A stretch of 64,000 bases of DNA, taken from assembly GCF_036181745.1 (NCBI RefSeq), contig NZ_CP108080.1, forward strand, positions 1,798,001-1,862,000, read 5' to 3'. Position 1 is the first letter of the stretch. Every line of letters starts with the position of its first letter. Below are positions 16,870 to 26,562 of this stretch, piece after piece. Under the pieces are notes generated by a model that was given only the letters and a program-made list of their open reading frames with translations, searched no databases and had not been told where the DNA came from. Position numbers and translations under genes: made by a program. This stretch comes from Streptomyces sp. NBC_00259 (GTDB taxonomy: Bacteria; Actinomycetota; Actinomycetes; Streptomycetales; Streptomycetaceae).

Positions 16870-18855
16870 TCAGCGCCTCCACGTCCGGCGCGCTTCGGCG
16901 ACCTGGGCCAGCACCAGCCGGAGCACATCACTGCCCGCCGGGACCTCCGGCGGCTCGTAGGTCCAGGAGTGCTGCACCCACGGGTCGGCGAGGTGGTCGT
17001 CCGGGACGGGCGTGATCCGCAGCAGGGAGCGCCAGAGCGGATCGAGCACCGGCCCGTAGGCGCTCGCGTCCTCGCGGTCGGCGACCATCAGCAGATGGAC
17101 CCCGACCGCCGGGCCCTCGTCGGCGAGGTAGCGCAGCTGCGTGACGGCCCGGTCGTCGAAGCCGTGCGGGAAGTCGTTGACGATCAGCAGCTGCTCGGCC
17201 GTGTCGAGGTCGGGCGGCAGGGCGTCGGCCGCGCCGCCGCGCACGGCCATCTGCACGAGGTCCACCCGCTGGGTGAGCTTCGCGAGCACGGTGGAGACGC
17301 CCTGGGCTCCGGCGGCCGGCGGCCCGTCCAGCACGCCCGACCCCACGAGCGGGGCCAGCGAGACCGCCGCGGAGCCCGCGGGGTCGATGACATGGACCGT
17401 GAACTCCCCGGCCGGATACACCGCGAGCAGCCGGACCGCGTGGCCGACGGCGGTGTCCATGGCGCGCCGGCGCAGCTGCGCCTCGTCCATGAGGGAGGCC
17501 GCCTCCGAGGCGCCGCGGCCGCTGTCCACCCACAGGCCGCGCTCCAGCGGCAGCCGGATCAGCATGGGGATCCGCAGCTCGGGCCGCTCGGGAAGGTGCA
17601 GATCGCCGAGGCGCAGAGCCATCGGGATCTCCATCGGGACCCGGTAGCCGTGCCAGACGGGGCTGTCCCAGCGGGCGAACGCGGGCGGCAGGGCGGGCTC
17701 GACGACCTCGGACTCCGCGATCAGCTGGGCGAGGTCACGGTCGAGGACCTCGCGGGCCCGCTCGGTCAGCTCGTCGTGCTTGGCGCGGGCCGCCTCACGG
17801 GCGGTGTCACCGGCGCCGGCGATCCGGCTGCGCGGGTCGGACAGGGCCCGGTCGAGCTCCTGGTCGAGCCGGGACTCGGCGAAGTCGACCGCGCTGCGGT
17901 ACGCGGCCGTCGTACGGGCCAGGTCCTCGAACATGCCCCACACCTGGTTGTAAAGACGCTCCTCCAGCGACCAGCCGGTGGCGTCCCCGGCGACCGGCGT
18001 GGGCGGACGTCCCGGCTCGGCGTGCGGTGCGGCCGGGGGCGGGGACGGCGGGGCGGCGGGCTGCTGCCGACGCGGGTGCGTGTAGTCGATGGAGCCGTCG
18101 TGGGTCTGCGCCGGCGGCTGGGGCGGCGTGGAGGCCGGAGGCTGCGGGTCCGCTGCCGCTCCCGGTCCTGAGCCGGGGCCGGGGCCGGGGCCCGTGCTGT
18201 GACCGGGGCCGGGGCCGGTGTCGCCGGCTGTGCCGCCGGCGGCCGCCGCCGCGTTGTGCCGTACTTCCGTCGTCCGGGCCGGGGGTGTCCCCACCGTACG
18301 GGCCACGCCGGGGGCGACGGTCTCCTGGATGACGGCGGCCAGTTCGCCCGCGCGGTCGAGGCCCTGGTCGGTGAGGAGTGCGGTGAGGCCCCCCGCGTAG
18401 CCCTGGCCGACGGCGCGGACCTTCCAGGCGCCCTGGCGGCGGTAGAGCTCCAGGGCCACGACGGCGGATTCGGAGTCCAGGCCGGTGATCGTGTAGCTGG
18501 CGATCTCGTCGCCGTCGGGCCCGGTCACGGCGACGTACGGGGCGGCGACGGAGCCGAACCGGACCGGGGAGCCCGGCCCCATCGGCAGCGCGAGCAGCAC
18601 GGTCAGCCGGTGCACCGCCGGGGGCACGGCGTCGAGGTCGACGGTGAGCCGCTGGTCGGCGGTGGCCCGGCGGGAGACCTCGATCCCCGGAAGGGCCGCC
18701 TGGCCGGGGTGGGCGACCCATTCGGTGCTCGGCACCCGGCCGTCCTCGTCGGCCAGGGTGGCGGCCGCCACGACCGGTTTGCCGGCCGACACCCGGATGC
18801 CGACTCGGGTGTGGGGCAGGGCGTGGTTCTGCCCCCTGACCAGCTCGGCCGTCAT
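16870..18855 (-). CDS. TerD-domain protein fused to an FtsK/HerA-like ATPase domain
   Basis: The 661-aa protein has four parts. Residues about 1-190 are a TerD-like Ca2+-binding beta-sandwich (LPGIEVSRRATADQRLTVDL, DGDEIASYTITGLDSESAVV, ALELYRRQGAWKVRAVGQGY). Residues about 195-300 are a Pro/Gly-rich linker, and about 300-400 are charged helices, probably coiled coil. The last 230 residues resemble an FtsK/HerA P-loop ATPase, with LLIVNDFPHGFDD in the Walker B position and VGVHLLMVADREDASAYG after it. The expected Walker A site reads GLWVDSGRGASEAAS and lacks GK[ST], so ATP hydrolysis is doubtful. It is next to terC- and terD-type genes, so a role in the Ter stress system is likely. Confidence 0.8.
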   Translation of the reverse strand: MTAELVRGQNHALPHTRVGIRVSAGKPVVAAATLADEDGRVPSTEWVAHPGQAALPGIEVSRRATADQRLTVDLDAVPPAVHRLTVLLALPMGPGSPVRFGSVAAPYVAVTGPDGDEIASYTITGLDSESAVVALELYRRQGAWKVRAVGQGYAGGLTALLTDQGLDRAGELAAVIQETVAPGVARTVGTPPARTTEVRHNAAAAAGGTAGDTGPGPGHSTGPGPGPGSGPGAAADPQPPASTPPQPPAQTHDGSIDYTHPRRQQPAAPPSPPPAAPHAEPGRPPTPVAGDATGWSLEERLYNQVWGMFEDLARTTAAYRSAVDFAESRLDQELDRALSDPRSRIAGAGDTAREAARAKHDELTERAREVLDRDLAQLIAESEVVEPALPPAFARWDSPVWHGYRVPMEIPMALRLGDLHLPERPELRIPMLIRLPLERGLWVDSGRGASEAASLMDEAQLRRRAMDTAVGHAVRLLAVYPAGEFTVHVIDPAGSAAVSLAPLVGSGVLDGPPAAGAQGVSTVLAKLTQRVDLVQMAVRGGAADALPPDLDTAEQLLIVNDFPHGFDDRAVTQLRYLADEGPAVGVHLLMVADREDASAYGPVLDPLWRSLLRITPVPDDHLADPWVQHSWTYEPPEVPAGSDVLRLVLAQVAEARRTWRR

Positions 18856-18943
18856 CGCCTCTGTCCCCTCGGTGGTAAGCGGTGCAGCTCCCGGCGGCCT
18901 GCTGCCTCCGGGAGCTGCGCGGTCACGACAGTCGAAGCCGCGC

Positions 18944-19576
18944 CTACAGATGCGGCAGGATCGACGGCATCAGGTCCTGGAACGTCCGGCCGGTGCCGGG
19001 GTTGCCCAGGGCGGTCATCTGCCAGCCGGAACCGACGCGGTGCACCTTCGCCATGATCTGCGCGGTGTACTGACCGCCGCCGTCCAGCGTGTAGCGCGCG
19101 AGCTCCTGGCCGTTGGTCTCGTCCACGATGCGGCAGAACGCGTTCTGCACTTCCTGGAACGTCTGGCCCGTGAACGAGTTGACCGTGAAGACGATCTGGT
19201 CGATGTGGACCGGCACCCGCTGCAGGTCGACGAGGATGGACTCGTCGTCACCACCCTGGCCGGCGCCGCCGACCAGATTGTCGCCGGTGTGCCGGACCGA
19301 GCCGTCGTCGCTCACGAGGTGCCGGAAGAAGACCACGTCCACCGGCTGCTTGTCGGCGAAGAGCACCGCCGAGGCGTCCAGGTCGACCTCCCGGGTGCGC
19401 GAGCCGAACAGCCCGCGCCGGGGCGCCGCCTGCCAGCCGAGCCCCATCCGCACCGCGGTGAGGGTGCCGCCGCCCTGCTTCTCCAGGCTGATGGCCTGTC
19501 CCTTGGTCAGATTGACGCCAGGACCCCCGGGCGTACCGCCCTTGGATACGTCCACCACGCGCTGTCCCCTCTCCAT
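18944..19576 (-). CDS. TerD-family stress protein
   Basis: This is a cytosolic TerD/CABP-type protein of 210 aa, associated with tellurite resistance and Ca2+-dependent developmental responses in Streptomyces. It shows the family start VSKGGTPGGPGVNLTKGQAIS, the LDASAVLFADKQPVDVVFF strand, an acidic metal-binding loop in HTGDNLVGGAGQGGDDESI, and RYTLDGGGQYTAQIMAKVHR near the end. ATG 19576 follows GGGGGAA. A GTG at 19558 with AGGGGA upstream would give a start nearer the TerD consensus, so the exact start is uncertain. It lies 88 bp upstream of the TerD-ATPase gene in the same orientation, so co-transcription is likely. Confidence 0.92.
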   Translation of the reverse strand: MERGQRVVDVSKGGTPGGPGVNLTKGQAISLEKQGGGTLTAVRMGLGWQAAPRRGLFGSRTREVDLDASAVLFADKQPVDVVFFRHLVSDDGSVRHTGDNLVGGAGQGGDDESILVDLQRVPVHIDQIVFTVNSFTGQTFQEVQNAFCRIVDETNGQELARYTLDGGGQYTAQIMAKVHRVGSGWQMTALGNPGTGRTFQDLMPSILPHL

Positions 19577-19712
19577 GGTTCCCCCGCAACCGTCCGTGTG
19601 TGCGGTTGCCCAGCACCCTACGCAGCAGCACTGACAGCGCAGCAGCCTTGGTCCGTTTTTGTGTCGGTGTTGAAACACAGACGTCCGGCGGGCGCGCGGA
19701 CGCCCGGCCTGC

Positions 19713-21860
<2,148 letters not shown>

Positions 21861-21950
21861 GGAACCACCGTACGACCCGCCACTGACAGCCGGGCCGGAT
21901 CGGCCGTGCCCGGGAGCTCCGGGGAGCGGGCGGGCGCCGGCGGAAGCGGG

Positions 21951-22835
21951 TCAGCGCTGGCGGGAGCGCTGGGACACGCGACGCACGGTGCGCGGGGACG
22001 CCGACCGGTTCGCCGGTTCTCCGTAGGACGGCAGCCGCCGCTGCGCGGGCACGGCTCCCGGCACCGTGCGGGACAGGCGCACGGGGGGCGCCTCGTCCCG
22101 GTCGCCCGTGACCAGCAGCGGGTCGAACATGACGACCGCGGCCGCCAGGATCAGGAAGACGGCCGGGCCGACCAGCATCGGGGCGAGGAGCGTGGCGGGC
22201 GAGTCACCGACGGCGGACGGCGGGACGGTGCCGTGCAGATGGACGTCGACGGCCGCCATCCCGGCGTAGTGCATTCCGCTCACCGCGACGCCCATCGCCA
22301 GGCTGGCGCCGAGGCTCGCCAGGAACCCGTGGACGGACACGGCGGCCCACAGCGCGGTGGTCGCCGCCACGACGGCGATCACGACGGACAGCGCGACGGT
22401 CGGGGTGTCGTACACGAGCCGTCCCTGGAGCCTCATCCCGGCCATGCCGAGATAGTGCATGGAGGCGATGCCGAGGCCGGTGATGGTCCCTCCGGTGATC
22501 AGGGCCATCGCCGTGGCGCCCCGGTGGCCCACGATGAAGATGCCGATGCCGGTCATGACGACGGCGATGCCGAGGCTGGCGAAGGTGATCGGCCGATCGT
22601 AGCTGATCGGGGCCTCGGCGACGGTGAAGCCCATCATGGCGACGAAGTGCATCGTCCAGATCCCGGAGCCGATCGAGGTGGCGCCGAGCGCCAGCCAGCC
22701 CGGTCTGAGGGCTCCGCCGTGGCGCAGTGATCTGGTGGTGCAGCGCAGCCCCAGCGCGCCGCCGAGGCAGGCCAGGAGGTAGGCGGCCACAGGCGTGACG
22801 AGACCGTAGCTGAAACCGTCCACTGTGCCCTGCAT
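21951..22835 (-). CDS. MHYT-domain integral membrane sensor
   Basis: The 294-aa membrane protein has seven predicted helices carrying the three MHYT signatures: WTMHFVAMMGF, ASMHYLGMAGM and SGMHYAGMAAV. The MHYT domain is predicted to coordinate copper through its Met/His residues and to sense O2, CO or NO. In most bacteria it is fused to GGDEF/EAL or kinase domains. Here the protein ends in about 60 basic, Arg/Ser/Pro-rich cytosolic residues with no output domain. ATG 22835 was chosen because it puts the first hydrophobic helix directly after a short leader. The intergenic space before uvrB is only 90 bp, but both genes seem independent. Confidence 0.9.
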   Translation of the reverse strand: MQGTVDGFSYGLVTPVAAYLLACLGGALGLRCTTRSLRHGGALRPGWLALGATSIGSGIWTMHFVAMMGFTVAEAPISYDRPITFASLGIAVVMTGIGIFIVGHRGATAMALITGGTITGLGIASMHYLGMAGMRLQGRLVYDTPTVALSVVIAVVAATTALWAAVSVHGFLASLGASLAMGVAVSGMHYAGMAAVDVHLHGTVPPSAVGDSPATLLAPMLVGPAVFLILAAAVVMFDPLLVTGDRDEAPPVRLSRTVPGAVPAQRRLPSYGEPANRSASPRTVRRVSQRSRQR

Positions 22836-23104
22836 CGTTCTATGCCCTTCGCCCCTTGTGTCGCCCGTGCCCCCGTGTGCCCCCGTCGAGGAAGCCTTGT
22901 CCGGGCGAGAGTATGGCGAGCGGACCGGCAAGCACACATCGGGGCCGGGTTTTCTCCGCGAGGAAACGGTGGAGCGAGGACCCCATCGCGACGGTTCCGT
23001 TCATGTTGTGGCCATCCTGTACCCGCCGGCCGTTCCGAAGGCGTCGGACGGCGGTTGTCCACAGGCCCGGCCGGCTGTCGGTGGCCGGTCGTACGGTGGT
23101 CCGC

Positions 23105-23641
23105 ATGAACAGCTTCGCGTGGACCGTCGTGGACTCGGACATCGGGCCGCTGCTGCTCGCCGCCACCGACGAGGGGCTGGTGAGCGTCGTGTTCCACGCC
23201 CGGGCCGGGGTGCGGGACAGGGCGCTGGGGCAGCTGGCCGCGCGGCTGGGCCGTGAGCCCGTCGAGGACGTGACCGGCTCGGGTCTGCTCGCCGAGCCGA
23301 TACGGGAGCTCGCGGAGTACTTCGCGGGGCGGCGCAAGGAGTTCGGGCTGCCGCTGGACTGGTCGCTGACCTCCGGCTTCAACCGCCAGGTGCTGCGCGA
23401 GCTCGCGGACGGCGTTCCGTACGGGACGGTCGTGGGGTACGGCGATCTGGCCGACCGGGTGGGCCTGCCCGGCGCCGCCCAGGCCGTGGGCGCGGCGATG
23501 GGCTCGAATCCGCTGCCCCTGGTGGTGCCGTGCCACCGGGTGGTGGAGAGCGACGGGGGTCTGGGCGGATTCGGTGGAGGTCTTGAGACCAAGCGGAAGC
23601 TGCTGGCGCTGGAGGGGGTGCTGCCACAGCCGCTGTTCTGA
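23105..23641 (+). CDS. ogt: Methylated-DNA--protein-cysteine S-methyltransferase
   Basis: This suicide repair protein takes the alkyl group from O6-alkylguanine onto its own cysteine. It has 178 aa. The acceptor motif is PCHRV, with Cys143 in VVPCHRVVESDGGLGGFGGG. The DNA-binding HTH is formed by GFNRQVLRELADGVPYGTVVGYGDLA and ends with the Arg-finger-like DRVGLPGAAQAVG. ATG 23105 follows a plausible upstream region and matches the usual length; the open frame upstream is not conserved-looking. The stop codon is the first part of a 13-bp tandem repeat array. The neighbouring NER genes make this a DNA-repair-rich stretch. Confidence 0.95.
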   Translation: MNSFAWTVVDSDIGPLLLAATDEGLVSVVFHARAGVRDRALGQLAARLGREPVEDVTGSGLLAEPIRELAEYFAGRRKEFGLPLDWSLTSGFNRQVLRELADGVPYGTVVGYGDLADRVGLPGAAQAVGAAMGSNPLPLVVPCHRVVESDGGLGGFGGGLETKRKLLALEGVLPQPLF

Positions 23642-23703
23642 TCCGGTGCTCTGATCCCGTGTCCTGATCCGGTGCTCTGATCCCGTGTCCTGATCCGGTG
23701 CCG
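23639..23703. repeat. 13/26-bp tandem repeats starting at the ogt stop codon
   Basis: Five degenerate 13-mers alternate TGATCCGGTGCTC and TGATCCCGTGTCC. This gives a 26-bp unit repeated exactly at 23639 and 23665, with a partial third copy at 23691. The first TGA is the ogt stop. Confidence 0.9.
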
Positions 23704-23775
23704 GGCCGCCCGGGCGGGAGCCGGGCACTGCCCGTGCGGTTCCCCTCGAACGGGTGTCCCTGGCACACTGCGGCG

Positions 23776-25059
23776 GTGTCCGCTCCTTCCCGTGATGTCC
23801 CCCTGGCCTCCGCCTCCGTCGACCTGCCCGCCCTGCGGCGGCGGGTCACACCCGTGCTGATCGTCAGTCAGATCCTCGGCGGACTCGGCGTCGCGACCGG
23901 TATCGCCCTGGCAGCCGTGCTGGCCCAGCAGGTCAGCGGGTCCGAGGCACTGTCGGGCCTCGCTCCGACCGCGACCGTCGCGGGTACGGCACTGCTGTCC
24001 GTGCCGCTGGCCGCGCTGATGACCGCTCGGGGGCGGCGCCCCGGGCTGGTCCTGGCGTATCTGATCGGGGCCGTCGGAGCGGGTGTGGTCGTGCTCGCCG
24101 CGGTGCTGGGGAACTTTCCGCTGCTTCTGCTGGGCATGGCCGGGTTCGGGGCGGCGTCCTCGGCGAATCTGCAGGCGCGGTTCGCCGCCGCGGATCTGGC
24201 CGAGCCGGATCGACGGGCCCGGGCGATCTCCACGGTGGTGTGGGCGACCACGATCGGCGCGGTGCTCGGGCCGAACATCGCGGCGCCGGCGGGACGGAGC
24301 GTCTCCGGGCTCGGCATACCGGCGGCCGCGGGGCCGTTCGTCTGGGCGGCCGCGGTGTTCCTGCTCTCGGCGCTCGTCGTGGCCGTACTGCTGCGGCCCG
24401 ATCCGCTGCTGACGGCACGGGCGCTGGCACCGGCCGGGGAGGACGCGAAGGAGGGGCGTTCCCTGAGGGCGGGCGTGCGGGCGGTCCGGGAATCGCCGCG
24501 GGCCCGGCTCGCGCTGGTCACGGTCGCCGTCTCGCACACCGCGATGGTGTCGATCATGTCGATGACCCCGCTGGCGCTCAGCCACCACGGGGCCGGGATC
24601 GAGCTGATCGGCCTCGTCATCAGCGGCCACATCGCCGGTATGTACGCCTTCTCGCCGGTGATGGGAATGCTGTCCGACCGGCTCGGCAGGCTCTCGGTGA
24701 TCGGCCTCGCCGTGGGGCTGCTGGCGTGCGCCGCTCTGCTGGCCGGGACGGCGGGGGCGAGCCACGGCCGTACCGCGGCCGGCCTGTTCCTGCTGGGGCT
24801 CGGCTGGTCCGCGGGACTCGTCTCGGGCTCCGCCCTGCTCACCGACTCCGTACCCGGCCCCGCCCGGGCCGCCGTGCAGGGCCTGTCGGACCTGACCATG
24901 AACGCGTCGGCGGGCATCGGCGGCGTCATGGCCGGCGTCATCGTGGCGAAGGCGGGTTACGGCGGGCTCAATCTGATCGGCGCCTGCCTGCTGCTCCCGC
25001 TGGCGGCCCTCGCCGCCCGGCGCGCACTCACCAAGGGGAAGCCGGCCGTCAAAGGCTGA
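23776..25059 (+). CDS. MFS transporter (drug/metabolite exporter type)
   Basis: The 427-aa membrane protein starts at GTG 23776 and has about 12 predicted helices. Sequence features include SQILGGLGVATGIALAAVLA in helix 1, the loop MTARGRRPGLVLAYLIGA (variant of the MFS A-motif) and GMLSDRLGRLSVIGLAVGL for the second half. The pattern resembles the multidrug-type 12-helix exporters of actinobacteria. The substrate is unknown. The 3' end overlaps the convergent cupin gene by 11 bp, so the two transcripts collide. No regulator is adjacent. Confidence 0.88.
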   Translation: MSAPSRDVPLASASVDLPALRRRVTPVLIVSQILGGLGVATGIALAAVLAQQVSGSEALSGLAPTATVAGTALLSVPLAALMTARGRRPGLVLAYLIGAVGAGVVVLAAVLGNFPLLLLGMAGFGAASSANLQARFAAADLAEPDRRARAISTVVWATTIGAVLGPNIAAPAGRSVSGLGIPAAAGPFVWAAAVFLLSALVVAVLLRPDPLLTARALAPAGEDAKEGRSLRAGVRAVRESPRARLALVTVAVSHTAMVSIMSMTPLALSHHGAGIELIGLVISGHIAGMYAFSPVMGMLSDRLGRLSVIGLAVGLLACAALLAGTAGASHGRTAAGLFLLGLGWSAGLVSGSALLTDSVPGPARAAVQGLSDLTMNASAGIGGVMAGVIVAKAGYGGLNLIGACLLLPLAALAARRALTKGKPAVKG

Positions 25060-25426
25060 TGTGGTAGGCCTTGCGCAGCGTCTCGTGCACGGTCCAGGTC
25101 GTACGGTCGCCCTCGCGCAGCACACATGCGTCACCCGGCCCGACCTCCAGGGTGTCGCCCCCTTCGACCTCGATGGTGGCACGCCCGCTCACGACCACGA
25201 ACAGTTCGTTGGCCTCGGTGTCGGTGACCACGCCCGGGGTGATCTGCCAGATGCCCCGCAGCTGCTTGCCGTCCTCCGACTCCCACAGCGTCCGGCCCGT
25301 CACGACCGGTTCCCCGGAGACGATCTGGCCGGGATCGAGGGGCTCGGACTCCAGCTCGGCATCCGGAATGTGCACGGCGAACGAAGGGGAGGAAGGCCCG
25401 GCGGCTGTGTGATCGAAGGTCGTCAT
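25049..25426 (-). CDS. Cupin-domain protein
   Basis: This is a small cytosolic single-domain cupin of 125 aa. The two cupin motifs are visible: ITPGVVTDTEANELFVVVSGRATIEV, in which the usual first His pair is replaced (only Glu of the E-x6-G type remains), and VGPGDACVLREGDRTTWTVHETLRKAY, with a His late in the strand. The pattern is of the DUF861/ureidoglycolate-type (RmlC-like) cupins. Because some metal ligands are missing, a catalytic role is uncertain; ligand binding is possible. The gene is convergent with the MFS transporter and ends inside it. Confidence 0.8.
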   Translation of the reverse strand: MTTFDHTAAGPSSPSFAVHIPDAELESEPLDPGQIVSGEPVVTGRTLWESEDGKQLRGIWQITPGVVTDTEANELFVVVSGRATIEVEGGDTLEVGPGDACVLREGDRTTWTVHETLRKAYHISL

Positions 25427-25596
25427 GGCGGCTCACCTTAGCGGGCGAAAAGATGCCCGTGCGCGGCGAGCCGTCCCGGGTGGTGGCCCGGCCCGGGGCA
25501 CCGTCGTGGGTACGCCCAGAGCTGCCCCGGGGGAAGGCACGCGACGCCCACGGCAGCGCCCACCCGAGTCCCCACCTCGTACAGGAGCGATGACCG

Positions 25597-26562
25597 ATGT
25601 CAGCAGTGCGCACGGGGCGTTGTCTCGCCCTCATGTCGGCCGGAGTCCTCCTCTGCGCCCTCGCGGCGGCCGGACCCACGGCGGCCGCCGAGCCCGTCGG
25701 CCCCCGCGCGGCCGCCGGACAGGTCACCGATCCGGTCCCCCGGCCCCTTCCGCTCCCGGCGCCGCCGCGCACGCCCGGGTCCCTGCCCGCACCCGGGTCC
25801 ATGCCGGCTCCCGGGTCCCTGCCCGCGCCCGTGTTCGCACCGGGCGCCGTCTACAAGCAGGCACTCGACACCCTCGGCCCCCGGCGGCTCACCCCCGGGC
25901 AGCGCAGACTCACCGCCCGTAAGGAGGCCGCGGCGAGCAGCTGGTTCAGACGCGCCGAGACCCGGACGAAGCGCGCCGGCTACGTCGTCTCGGGCGGACT
26001 GCACCAGTCCCAGCGGACCTCGTACTGGTGCGGGCCGGCGGCCCTCGTCATCACTCAGTCCGCGCATGACGAGGTCGGCGGCCGCTCGCAGCAGAGCGCG
26101 GCGGATCTCCTGGAGACCGACTCGAGCGGCACGGCCTGGTACGGGGTCGGCATCGATGTGCCGGACCCGACCGGCTACCCCGTCGTGGACGCGCTCAACT
26201 ACCGGCTGCCGGGCGCGAACTACGTGCCCAGGTCACTGCCGTACAGCCCGACCTCGGACGACGTGGCGGACTTCCGTGAGCACATCATGCACGACACGGA
26301 CTACGACTACGCGATCGCCGGCAACGCCTGGGAGGTGCCGGGCGGCCCGCACCTCGTCGGCCATCCGAACATCGAGATCTTCCACTGGGTGGCGATCGAC
26401 GGCTACAACAGCGACACCGATGCCGGCCAGGTCCGTTATCTGGACCCGGTGGGCGGGGTGAGCACCAGCGTGATCTCGTGGGCGGGCGGTGTGCCCAAGT
26501 CGGCCCGGATCTCGTCCCACACCATCACGACGATCATGGGCGGCCGTGGATACGTCTGGTAG
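25597..26562 (+). CDS. Secreted C39-like cysteine peptidase
   Basis: The 321-aa protein starts at ATG 25597 with AGGAG upstream. It has a signal peptide of about 31 residues (SAGVLLCALAAAGPTAAA). A Pro-rich stretch with the repeated hexapeptide PGSLPA/PGSMPA follows. The peptidase domain shows the C39-like nucleophile SYWCGPAALVITQ near residue 145 and the general-base His in FHWVAIDGYNSD, followed by VRYLDPVGG. This fold is shared with bacteriocin-leader peptidases, but here it is exported and has no transporter. The downstream lipoprotein start overlaps this gene's 3' end by 17 bp, so the pair is probably co-expressed. Confidence 0.87.
   Translation: MSAVRTGRCLALMSAGVLLCALAAAGPTAAAEPVGPRAAAGQVTDPVPRPLPLPAPPRTPGSLPAPGSMPAPGSLPAPVFAPGAVYKQALDTLGPRRLTPGQRRLTARKEAAASSWFRRAETRTKRAGYVVSGGLHQSQRTSYWCGPAALVITQSAHDEVGGRSQQSAADLLETDSSGTAWYGVGIDVPDPTGYPVVDALNYRLPGANYVPRSLPYSPTSDDVADFREHIMHDTDYDYAIAGNAWEVPGGPHLVGHPNIEIFHWVAIDGYNSDTDAGQVRYLDPVGGVSTSVISWAGGVPKSARISSHTITTIMGGRGYVW

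Noticed and set aside
23639..23703. Tandem repeats here and at 27920, 30867, 43645 and 44031 considered as CRISPR arrays.
   Set aside because: The units abut with no spacers, are too short and degenerate, and there are no cas genes.
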